Notes under the pieces: model-generated
What the model saw: the letters and a program-made list of their open reading frames with translations, nothing else
Told to the model about the DNA's origin: nothing
Databases searched by the model: none
In this document: positions 6,848-13,577 of the stretch, one piece after another
Position numbering within the stretch: the stretch's first letter is position 1
Layout: each line of letters opens with the position of its first letter
From: Bryobacterales bacterium
GTDB lineage: Bacteria; Acidobacteriota; Terriglobia; Bryobacterales; Bryobacteraceae
Assembly (NCBI GenBank): GCA_016789785.1
Contig: JAEUQE010000080.1
Span: 1-33,375, forward strand
Direction of reading: 5' to 3'
DNA: 33,375 bases
Program-made: the position numbers and the translations under genes

Positions 6848-8336
6848 TCCTGATGGCAGCGTGATGGATGGCGGCAGGCAGTTTCACTTCGAGCCGGGCG
6901 CCTCCTCCCTCGCGATTGGATGCGGCAATGGAGCCGCCGTGCTGGCGAACAATACCCTCGGACACCGTAAGTCCAAGACCAGTGCCTTTCGAATCGAGAC
7001 GTGTGGTGACAAAGGCGTCGAAAATGTCGGGCAGCGCATCAGGCGGAATACCGGGACCGTTGTCATCCACGGTGATGCGAATCCACGGTCTGCCATTCTC
7101 CTCGCTTGCTTCCGAGGCGACCGAAATCGCTCCGCTGAATGACACGGCGTGCAGGGCATTGCGAAGAAGATTGAGGAAAACCTGCAGCAGTTTGTCGCTG
7201 TCGCCCTCCACCCAATGCTCCGGACTGGCATCGTTGCGGAAGCGGATGCTCGCGGCTTTGTCGTCGATCGCGAGCAGACTCCAAGCTTCCTGCACAAGCG
7301 GACGAACGTTCACCGGCTCCACGACTTGACGCCGCACGCGGGCGAAGTCCACCAGACTCTCGCCGATCTTTCGCAGACGCTGCGTGACGCGGAACATGCG
7401 ATTCAGGCGGTCACGCGTGGGCGGGTCGGGCGTTGTCTCCAACAGCTTTTCAATAGAACCATGCAGCACGGCCAGCGGTGTGTTGATCTCGTGCGCCACG
7501 CTGGCACTGAGCAGGCCGATGCTCGCCAGGCGGTCCTGATTTTCCAGATTCTTCTTTGCGGTCTCGAGCATTTCGTTCTTGCGGCGCAGGTCCTCCGCGG
7601 TCCGTTCGAGCTGATCGAACGCCTCGGCGAGGCTGTCTTCGTGATGGCGCAGTTCGGCCACGGTGGCATTGCGCGAGCGCATGATCTGCCCGATCTCGTC
7701 GCCGAGGATGTCAGCATCATGGATGAGTTCGTTCGAGCGGTCTCCATCCTGAGTGGCGCGGTCGGCACGCAGCATCATCCGGATGGGCTGATACACATAC
7801 AAAGGCATGATGAGGAATTCGAGCGTGAAGACGGCGAGACAGTAGATCGCGCCGAGCACCACAAAGAGTGTGCGCTGTGCACGCTGGATGGTCTCCCGGT
7901 AGATGTGATCCGGCGAGAGCATGGTGCGGTACTCGCCAGTGGCCGGCACCTTGCGGTACCACATTCCGTTCGCGCCGCGGTACACTTCGCCGGGATTCGC
8001 ATCCAGCCATGTCGTGATCTCCCGCGGGATCTGGAGCACCTTCGGATCGCCTTCGCGGAACTCGTAGATGGCGCTTCCTTCCATCTGCGGCAGGGGACGA
8101 TCTTCACGGAAGATCTGATCGAGCAACCGGTTCTCACGGGTGCGCGAGTTGAAGGCGCGTTCCTCCACCAGCGGGATGAGCGAGAAATAGACCGCACCCG
8201 CGAGGATGAGGAAGAACGTGTTGTGGAGAACGATCAGCTTCGGGCGTACCTTGAGGTCGCCGAATCTGCGTCCCAAGCTACGGGAGGAGCGCTGGCGTTC
8301 GATGTTCAAATTCTCCGGCACACTTCCGCCAACCAT
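6825..8336 (-). CDS. Membrane sensor histidine kinase
   Basis: A 503-residue kinase. There are two membrane segments (about 34-55 and 156-178) flanking a periplasmic sensor region of about 100 residues, then a HAMP-like/coiled-coil stretch (180-270). The HisKA box SASVAHEINTPLA carries H282; HATPase_c has N box N393 (NLLRNALHAV), G1 DDNGPGIP (424-431) and G2 GTGLGLTV (451-458). It heads the operon with the REC-XRE regulator. Only 19 nt separate its ATG from the ATG of the divergent gene at 8356, and no Shine-Dalgarno is visible before 8336, so the true start may be a later codon (a GTG lies five codons in). The sensed signal is unknown; no PAS domain is seen. Confidence 0.92.
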   Translation of the reverse strand: MVGGSVPENLNIERQRSSRSLGRRFGDLKVRPKLIVLHNTFFLILAGAVYFSLIPLVEERAFNSRTRENRLLDQIFREDRPLPQMEGSAIYEFREGDPKVLQIPREITTWLDANPGEVYRGANGMWYRKVPATGEYRTMLSPDHIYRETIQRAQRTLFVVLGAIYCLAVFTLEFLIMPLYVYQPIRMMLRADRATQDGDRSNELIHDADILGDEIGQIMRSRNATVAELRHHEDSLAEAFDQLERTAEDLRRKNEMLETAKKNLENQDRLASIGLLSASVAHEINTPLAVLHGSIEKLLETTPDPPTRDRLNRMFRVTQRLRKIGESLVDFARVRRQVVEPVNVRPLVQEAWSLLAIDDKAASIRFRNDASPEHWVEGDSDKLLQVFLNLLRNALHAVSFSGAISVASEASEENGRPWIRITVDDNGPGIPPDALPDIFDAFVTTRLDSKGTGLGLTVSEGIVRQHGGSIAASNREGGGARLEVKLPAAIHHAAIRNAEVHRA

Positions 8337-8355
8337 TGTAAGCTAGGGAGTTTGC

Positions 8356-10428
8356 ATGCTTCTCTACGCCGCGACGATCTTTCTGAGCGCGTTTCTGCTC
8401 TTTCAAGTACAGCCCGTCATTGCGCGAATGATCCTGCCTTGGTTTGGAGGCTCGGCCGCCGTCTGGACCACTTGCATGCTGTTTTTCCAAGTGGTGCTGT
8501 TGCTTGGCTATCTTTACGTCTATTGGTCGGTGCGGCGATTCACGGCAAAGACTCATGCCACGGTGCATAGTGTGCTGCTCGGCTTGAGCGTGGCATTGCT
8601 GCCCATCACGCCGGGCGCGAGTTGGAAGCCCACGGGCGAGGGCAATCCTTCCATTCAGATTCTGGTGCTGCTTGCGGTGTGCGTCGGCATGCAGTACTTC
8701 CTGCTGTCGACAACAAGCCCGCTGCTGCAGTCGTGGTACTCGCGGACCGGCAAGGGTGCGCTGCCTTACCGCTTGTTCGCGCTGTCGAATCTCGGGAGCC
8801 TGCTTGCGCTGGTCACCTACCCGGTGGCGGTGGAGCCGATGCTGCCGTCACGGATGCAGGGCACCGTATGGTCGTGCGCTTATGTGGCCTTTGTGGCGTT
8901 GTGTGCCTGGACTGCGCGAGTGAGCACGAAAGGCGCGGGGAATATGGTGAAGGCGGACGAAGCCACGCCCGGAGACGCGCCCGAAGACGCGCCCGAAGAC
9001 GCGCCCCTGCCGCCGAGCCGCAAGACTCTGTTGCTGTGGGTTGCGCTGGCTGCGTGTCCATCGGCGTTGTTGCTGTCGATCACGAACCATTTGACGCAGG
9101 ATGTCGCATCGATTCCGTTCCTGTGGATCGTGCCGCTCACCATTTATCTGCTGTCGTTCATTCTCTGCTTCGATGCCGATGGATGGTACCAGAGGCCGAT
9201 CTACATGGTGCTGCTGTGGCCCGCGCTGATCGGCATGGCGTACATGCTGCATAAGGGGACCGAAGACATCAACATGAAGATCATGCTGTCGGCGTTCTCG
9301 GCGGCCTTCTTCATCTGCTGTATGTTGTGTCACGGCGAGTTGGTGAAGTTCAAACCGCATCCCCGGTATCTCACCTCGTTCTACCTGATGTTGTCGATTG
9401 GCGGAGCGATGGGCGGATTGCTGGTGGGCCTGGTGGCGCCGTATCTATTCATCGCGTACTTCGAGTTTCCGGTGAGCCTGGTGCTGTGCGGAACGCTGGC
9501 GATTGTGGTGTTGCTGAGCGACGCGAAGTCGCGGTTTTACCGCCAGTACAGCGCGTGGACTATCGTCACGATGACCGCGGCGCTGACAGGTCTGGTGGTG
9601 TTGTGCGTGCGCACTCAGCATCGCAATATCAAGGACTACAAAGTGGTGCAGCGGAATTTCTATGGCACGCTGCGAGTGCGCGAGACGAAGACCGAGAACG
9701 ACTGGGATGGATATCGCACGCTGCTGCACGGTGCGATCAATCACGGCGAGAACTGGATTCATCCGGACCGCCGCCGCGAAGTGCTCACGTATTACTGCTC
9801 CGATTCCGGCATCGGCCGCGCGGTGCGCACGCGGAAGCCGAATCGTCCACAGAAGATCGGAGTGTTTGGATTGGGCGCGGGCAGTGTTGCCGGATACGGG
9901 CGCCAAGGCGACACCGTGAAGTTCTACGAGATCAACCCGCTGGTGCTGGAACTGGCGCGCAAGGAGTTTTACTACATCACGGCGACGCGCGCGAAAGTGG
10001 ACGTGGTGCTGGGTGATGCCCGGCTGTCGCTGGAACGGGAGCAACCCAACGATTTCGATGTCCTGGCCGTGGATTGCTTCTCGGGCGATTCGATTCCGGT
10101 GCATCTGTTGACGAAGGAAGCGGTGGAGTTGTACTTCCGCCACTTGAAGCCGGATGGCATTCTCGCGGTGCACGTGTCGAACCGGTTTCTGGAGTTGGAG
10201 CCGGTGGTGGAGAAAATCGCGAGTGCATTGAATCTGGCGCATCTGCAGGTGGAATCGACTGAGGACAACGAAGGGAACTGCTTCGAATCGACGTGGATCC
10301 TCCTGGCGAAAGATGCTTCGTTGTTCGACCAGGAGTCGATTCGGGGAGGCGGCCAGCCGGTCGCGTGGAAGCCGGGGCTCCGGTTGTGGACGGATGATTA
10401 TTCGAGCTTGTTTGGGATCTTGAAGTAG
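8356..10428 (+). CDS. Polytopic membrane protein fused to spermidine-synthase-like methyltransferase-fold domain
   Basis: A 690-residue protein. About 12 hydrophobic segments cover residues 1-430, beginning LLYAATIFLSAFLLFQVQPV, the hallmark start of fused MFS/spermidine-synthase proteins. The C-terminal domain is SpeE-like: KIGVFGLGAGSVAGYG at about 501-516 (nucleotide loop), FYEINPLVLELA, VVLGDARLSLE, then DVLAVDCFSGDSIPVHLLT. GGGAG lies 6-7 nt before the ATG. A cytoplasmic loop contains a 12-bp tandem repeat (residues about 206-218). True aminopropyltransferase activity is unproven for such fusions, and the membrane half may transport the product or a related amine. It stands as a single gene, divergent from the histidine kinase. 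Confidence 0.85.
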   Translation: MLLYAATIFLSAFLLFQVQPVIARMILPWFGGSAAVWTTCMLFFQVVLLLGYLYVYWSVRRFTAKTHATVHSVLLGLSVALLPITPGASWKPTGEGNPSIQILVLLAVCVGMQYFLLSTTSPLLQSWYSRTGKGALPYRLFALSNLGSLLALVTYPVAVEPMLPSRMQGTVWSCAYVAFVALCAWTARVSTKGAGNMVKADEATPGDAPEDAPEDAPLPPSRKTLLLWVALAACPSALLLSITNHLTQDVASIPFLWIVPLTIYLLSFILCFDADGWYQRPIYMVLLWPALIGMAYMLHKGTEDINMKIMLSAFSAAFFICCMLCHGELVKFKPHPRYLTSFYLMLSIGGAMGGLLVGLVAPYLFIAYFEFPVSLVLCGTLAIVVLLSDAKSRFYRQYSAWTIVTMTAALTGLVVLCVRTQHRNIKDYKVVQRNFYGTLRVRETKTENDWDGYRTLLHGAINHGENWIHPDRRREVLTYYCSDSGIGRAVRTRKPNRPQKIGVFGLGAGSVAGYGRQGDTVKFYEINPLVLELARKEFYYITATRAKVDVVLGDARLSLEREQPNDFDVLAVDCFSGDSIPVHLLTKEAVELYFRHLKPDGILAVHVSNRFLELEPVVEKIASALNLAHLQVESTEDNEGNCFESTWILLAKDASLFDQESIRGGGQPVAWKPGLRLWTDDYSSLFGILK
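8974..9007 (+). repeat. 12-bp tandem repeat, about 2.8 copies, in coding sequence
   Basis: GACGCGCCCGAA repeated in frame, giving an acidic Pro-rich DAPEDAPEDAP linker between two hydrophobic segments of the membrane/spermidine-synthase-like protein. Copy number changes would keep the frame. Confidence 0.8.
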
Positions 10429-10516
10429 AGAAACGGGACGTCCGCCGGGGACGTGGGAATGCCGGTGGATGACGGGATCGCAAATGGCTGCCGGGATTGA
10501 GTTAAGATTGTGAACA

Positions 10517-11500
10517 GTGAACGGCACCTTCGATGCCGGTTTCGTATCTGCCAATGATCACGACCGCCAATTCAAGGACCTTCTGACGACGTTTTTCGTC
10601 GATTTCCTTGCGCTTCTCTTTCCCAAGCTGGCCGGATCGATTGATCCGGACTCCATCGAATTCTTGTCCCAGGAAGTACTGGGAGATCCGCTCGATGGGG
10701 AAAAGTATGTCGTCGATATTGTGGCGAAGGCGCGGTTCAAAGAAGAAGAGTGCTTCTTCCTTGTCCACGTGGAGCACCAAAGCGATGCACCAGGTGGTTT
10801 CCCCAGGCGCATGTTCCGCTACTTCTCGGCCTTGCTCGAGAAGTATGAACTGCCGGTGTATCCGATCGTAGTGTACTCGCACGACAAGCCTCGCAAGCGC
10901 CAGCCGAACGTGTTTGCGATCGACTTTCCAGACGGCCGGGTCTTGCGATTCCACTATCGCGTTGTTCAGTTGAACCGCCTGTCTTGGCGCAAGTTTCTGA
11001 ACACCAATAACCCGGTGGCGAGCGCCCTGATGGCTAAAATGAAGATAGCGGACCGGGACCGGCCGAGAGTGAAGGCTGAGTGTTTGCGGCTGATCTTGAC
11101 TCAGAAGATCGATCCTGTGAAGATGCAGATATTGGCTTCGTTCGTTGACCGGTATCTGCCGTTGAGCGAGCCGCAAGAGCGGGTGTTTCTGCGTTCCTTG
11201 CAGAAGATGAGCTTGGGGCTGGAGGAGAAGGAGGCAGTGATGGAATACGTCACCACTTGGGAGCGGCGGGGTATTGCCAAGGGTTTTGAACAGGGCCGTA
11301 GCGAAGGCATACAGCAGGGTCGTAGCGAAGCTCAGCTTGAGACGCTAAGAGAGGTGCTACTGGACCTATTGAACTCCCGCTTCGGAAAGCCGAGCAGTGA
11401 TCTCGCCGCGCGGGTGAACGCACTCGCTTCCGCGGACGAGTTGCGCCGTTTGACCCGTGCCGTCCTCACCGCGAGTTCTCCGAGCGAGCTAGGGCTATAG
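10517..11500 (+). CDS. Rpn-family PD-(D/E)XK nuclease (RpnL-like)
   Basis: A 327-residue protein of the Rpn/YhgA-like putative transposase superfamily, DNA endonucleases related to transposase nucleases and shown in E. coli to be toxic antiphage proteins. Catalytic pattern: D67 (YVVDIVAKARF) and E86-x-Q88 (FLVHVEHQSD). Residues 1-230 form the nuclease; 242-327 hold a helical tail with QGRSEG repeats (about 258-275) and a DUF4351-like end (LETLREVLLDLL, NSRFGKPSSDLAARV). GTG start; TAAGAT lies 8 nt before it, so the message may be leaderless. The last 312 nt recur downstream at 11571-11930. A strong internal ribosome-binding site precedes an in-frame ATG at 11240. No IS ends are seen. Confidence 0.88.
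   Translation: MNGTFDAGFVSANDHDRQFKDLLTTFFVDFLALLFPKLAGSIDPDSIEFLSQEVLGDPLDGEKYVVDIVAKARFKEEECFFLVHVEHQSDAPGGFPRRMFRYFSALLEKYELPVYPIVVYSHDKPRKRQPNVFAIDFPDGRVLRFHYRVVQLNRLSWRKFLNTNNPVASALMAKMKIADRDRPRVKAECLRLILTQKIDPVKMQILASFVDRYLPLSEPQERVFLRSLQKMSLGLEEKEAVMEYVTTWERRGIAKGFEQGRSEGIQQGRSEAQLETLREVLLDLLNSRFGKPSSDLAARVNALASADELRRLTRAVLTASSPSELGL
11221..11242 (+). promoter_or_regulatory. Internal ribosome-binding site and start codon within rpn
   Basis: GGAGGAGAAGGAGG (11221-11234), 5 nt, then ATG (11240-11242) in the frame of the Rpn gene. This is the strongest Shine-Dalgarno in the region and is better than the one before the gene's own start. It would give an 86-residue C-terminal protein with the same arrangement as E. 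coli intragenic RpnS antitoxins. The motif could in part be a by-product of the encoded LEEKEAVM, so use as a start is inferred. Confidence 0.55.
11240..11500 (+). CDS. Candidate intragenic RpnS-like small protein (in-frame within rpn)
   Basis: The 86-residue product predicted from the internal ATG starts MEYVTTWERRGIAKG and contains one full EGIQQGRS unit and the whole helical tail. In E. coli the equivalent C-terminal fragments (RpnS) block the full-length nuclease. Support here: spacing and strength of the internal ribosome-binding site, and conservation of the same start and site in the free-standing duplicate at 11622. There is no direct proof of expression. Confidence 0.45.
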   Translation: MEYVTTWERRGIAKGFEQGRSEGIQQGRSEAQLETLREVLLDLLNSRFGKPSSDLAARVNALASADELRRLTRAVLTASSPSELGL

Positions 11501-11555
11501 CGGTTAAGGCGGCTCACAAGCCACAAGTCGTTAAGGCACGACGTTTGCGGCTCGC

Positions 11556-11930
11556 GTGAGCAAGTTGTTCCTGCGTTCCTTGGAGGAGATGAGTTTGGGG
11601 CTGGAGGAGAAGGAGGCAGTGATGGAATACGTCACCACTTGGGAGCGGCGGGGTATTGCCAAAGGCTTCGAACAGGGCCGCAGCGAAGGCATAAAGCAGG
11701 GTCGCAGCGAAGGCATACAGCAGGGCCGCAACGAAGGCATACAGCAGGGCCGTAGCGAAGCTCAGCTTGAGACGCTACGGGAGGTGCTACTGGACCTATT
11801 GAACTCCCGCTTCGGAAAGCCGAGCAGTGATCTCGCCGCGCGGGTGAACGCCCTCGCTTCCGCGGACGAGTTGCGCCGTTTGACGCGGGCCGTCCTCACC
11901 GCAAGTTCGCCGGGCGAGTTGGGGCTCTAG
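11556..11930 (+). CDS. Free-standing RpnS-like C-terminal Rpn fragment
   Basis: A 124-residue product from GTG 11556, or 102 residues from ATG 11622, which is preceded by GGAGGAGAAGGAGG and 5 nt as in the full-length gene. It corresponds to the last third of the Rpn protein 55 nt upstream: LRSLEEMSLGLEEKEAVM, then three EGIxQGRx units, then the DUF4351-like tail ending SSPGELGL. There is no nuclease domain. The frame is closed by TAA at 11532, so it is not a remnant of a longer second rpn in this frame. Either it is a debris duplication or it functions as a separately encoded antitoxin for the Rpn nuclease. The intact frame and strong ribosome-binding site favour function. Confidence 0.65.
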   Translation: MSKLFLRSLEEMSLGLEEKEAVMEYVTTWERRGIAKGFEQGRSEGIKQGRSEGIQQGRNEGIQQGRSEAQLETLREVLLDLLNSRFGKPSSDLAARVNALASADELRRLTRAVLTASSPGELGL

Positions 11931-11945
11931 CGGCTAAGGCGGCTC
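11571..11945 (+). repeat. Tandem duplication of the rpn 3' end, copy 2
   Basis: Second copy of the segment at 11189-11515. It keeps the internal ribosome-binding site, the reading frame, the stop codon and the downstream CGGYTAAGGCGGCTC. Many substitutions are at third codon positions, which suggests that the copy is, or was until recently, under coding selection. Confidence 0.9.
11685..11756 (+). repeat. 24-bp tandem repeat, three units
   Basis: Units 11685-11708, 11709-11732 and 11733-11756 encode EGIKQGRS, EGIQQGRN and EGIQQGRS. The upstream rpn copy has a single such unit (11303-11326). The unit is a multiple of three, so gain or loss keeps the frame. Confidence 0.9.
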
Positions 11946-12019
11946 CGAACAACGTCCACAACAACAAAGCCGGGCGCAACGGAGCAGCCAGGCCTTGTTG
12001 GAATCAGATTGGAAATCGC

Positions 12020-12250
12020 CTACACCTTTGGCTTCGGCGGTGGCAGGTCGCGAGCCTCGCAGGCGTTCTGCCAGCCCTGACGCGCGTGCGAGCCATCGCA
12101 GAAGGGCTTGTTCTCGGATAGCCCGCAGCGGCACAGCGAGATCACCGTGCGGCCTGCAAGTCCGAACTCCTTACCGGCCGCATCACAGATGGAGAACTCG
12201 CCTTCAATCCGCAACGGCCCGTTGTTGTTCACAGTAACTTTAGAAGCCAT
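12020..12250 (-). CDS. CDGSH-type iron-sulfur protein
   Basis: A 76-residue protein from ATG 12248-12250. It contains one CDGSH motif: C-x-C at the start of CRCGLSENKPFCDGSH, with three Cys and one His arranged to bind a [2Fe-2S] cluster as in mitoNEET. The preceding part (VNNNGPLRIEGEFSICDAAG) is the standard N-terminal strand region of small bacterial CDGSH proteins. A GTG at 12266-12268 would add six residues; there is no clear Shine-Dalgarno for either. It is divergent from the secreted protein at 12294, with only 43 nt between start codons. Role: probably electron transfer or cluster/redox sensing; partners unknown. Confidence 0.9.
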   Translation of the reverse strand: MASKVTVNNNGPLRIEGEFSICDAAGKEFGLAGRTVISLCRCGLSENKPFCDGSHARQGWQNACEARDLPPPKPKV

Positions 12251-12275
12251 AGGCACCGATGGTAGCACGCATGCC

Positions 12276-12281
12276 TATAAT
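12276..12281 (+). promoter_or_regulatory. -10 element TATAAT before the secreted-protein gene
   Basis: Consensus TATAAT 12 nt before the ATG at 12294. A transcript from about 12288 would have a leader of only about 6 nt and would lose most of the GAGGG that looks like a Shine-Dalgarno. No -35 is evident. Confidence 0.45.
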
Positions 12282-12293
12282 GAGGGCAAGCTT

Positions 12294-13577
12294 ATGGGGG
12301 CCGTACGTCGGAAGCCTGGACAGGCGCTGATTCTCGTTTTTCTCACCGCGACCGCCGGGCACGCGCAGAGGCCGCTCACCGCGGAGGACATCCTGCTGGC
12401 GCGTATCAAGGTGCGTGCGCAGGAGAACCTTCAAGGACTGCCGAACTACACGTGTCTGGAAACGATTGAGCGCTCGGTGCGCAAGAGTTCCTCGCGGCGG
12501 TTCGAGTTGGTGGACCTGCTGCGCCTGGAAGTTGCCTACGTGAATCGCAAGGAGATGTTCGCATGGCCGGGGTCGGCGAAGTTCGATGACCGCGACATCA
12601 CGGACATGGTTGGGCAATCGGGGGCGATCGGCAACGGGAGTTTCGCACTTCACATCTCGGGACTGTTCGGTTCGAATACGGCGACGTTCCGGCATGTGGG
12701 CAAGGTCAACAACGAAGGCCGCACATCGATTCAGTTCGACTACACTGTGCCGCGGCTTACCAGCGGTTACCGAATGCGGGTGCGTCCGGCGGAGGCGTTC
12801 GTCGGCTACGAGGGCTCGTTCTGGGTCAATCCGGAGACGCTGGATCTGGAGAAGTTGACGCTCAACGTCAACGACATTCCGCCGTCACTGCCGGTGCAGG
12901 GAAGCACGCAGACATTGCTGTACGCACGCGCCCGTATCGGCGACCAGGACTACCTGCTGGCGAGGTCGGCGGATATGTCGATTACCGACACATCCGGCAA
13001 TGAGAGCCGCAACCGGACGACGTTCAACAACTGCCGGCAGTATGCCATCGAATCGGTGATTCGCTTTGACGATGTGCCCGATGATCCGAAGGCGATGGTG
13101 CAGGCTCCGGAGCGTCTGGTGCTGCCTCGGGATCTCGACATCGGCATGCAGCTTGAGACGCCTGTCATTGGCGGACGCAGCGCCGTGGGCGATCCATTGC
13201 GTGGGGTTGTGGTTTCCGACGTGAAGCTGAAGAAGCAGTTATTCGTTCCGAAAGGGGCGGTGGTGAAGGGGCGGCTGGTGCGCATGCAGCGTGTGCAGAT
13301 CAACAGCTATGTGTACTGGCAGGCGGGCTTGCGTTTCGAGAGGATCGAGTTCGGCAATCGCTTTGTGGATCTGGAGGCGGCGCTTGATCCATCGCTGAGC
13401 GGAGGGTTTCCCTCGTCACGCAGTCCCTCGCGCGATTCCTTTGTGATGATGCGGGAAGCTAACTTGGATGACCCCCGGACTGGTATCCTCTACATAAGGG
13501 GCGATCAAGGAAAGGTCGCTGCAGGCACCCGCCTTTATTGGCGCACGCTCGCCCCTTCCACTGAGGGAACAAAGTGA
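12294..13577 (+). CDS. Secreted protein of unknown function
   Basis: A 427-residue protein with a signal peptide (MGAVRRKPGQALILVFL, cleavage likely after GHA at about 24). ATG 12294 was chosen because GAGGG lies 7 nt upstream and the signal peptide begins there; the frame upstream overlaps the CDGSH gene. The mature part starts with a helical region having LPNYTCLETIERSVR, a pattern seen in acidobacterial secreted proteins of unknown role, followed by a largely beta-strand body (about 120-430) with FVPKGAVVKGRLVRMQ, which resembles a short beta-barrel segment. No catalytic motif is recognised. Its TGA overlaps the GTG of the GH88 gene (GTGA), so the two are translationally coupled and probably work together on polysaccharide. 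Confidence 0.75.
   Translation: MGAVRRKPGQALILVFLTATAGHAQRPLTAEDILLARIKVRAQENLQGLPNYTCLETIERSVRKSSSRRFELVDLLRLEVAYVNRKEMFAWPGSAKFDDRDITDMVGQSGAIGNGSFALHISGLFGSNTATFRHVGKVNNEGRTSIQFDYTVPRLTSGYRMRVRPAEAFVGYEGSFWVNPETLDLEKLTLNVNDIPPSLPVQGSTQTLLYARARIGDQDYLLARSADMSITDTSGNESRNRTTFNNCRQYAIESVIRFDDVPDDPKAMVQAPERLVLPRDLDIGMQLETPVIGGRSAVGDPLRGVVVSDVKLKKQLFVPKGAVVKGRLVRMQRVQINSYVYWQAGLRFERIEFGNRFVDLEAALDPSLSGGFPSSRSPSRDSFVMMREANLDDPRTGILYIRGDQGKVAAGTRLYWRTLAPSTEGTK

Larger units (their letters stand above)
11189..11515 (+). repeat. Tandem duplication of the rpn 3' end, copy 1
   Basis: From CTGCGTTCC through the stop codon and about 15 nt beyond, this segment is nearly identical to 11571-11945 apart from scattered substitutions and a 48-bp difference caused by two additional 24-bp units in the second copy. 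Similarity becomes weak just before 11189. Confidence 0.9.

Noticed and set aside
7149..8570. A 473-codon plus-strand open frame
   Set aside because: Antisense to the histidine kinase and out of frame with the gene at 8356; no recognisable motifs.
10438..10454. Hairpin ACGTCC/GGACGT after the gene ending at 10428
   Set aside because: Only 6 bp of stem and no T-run, so not called a terminator.
9445..10554. A 369-codon minus-strand open frame
   Set aside because: Antisense to the spermidine-synthase-like domain; His/Arg-rich with no motif.
10517..11945. Rpn gene pair as an insertion sequence
   Set aside because: No terminal inverted repeats or target-site duplication are visible; Rpn proteins are only distantly related to transposases, and the duplication is a direct copy of a gene end.
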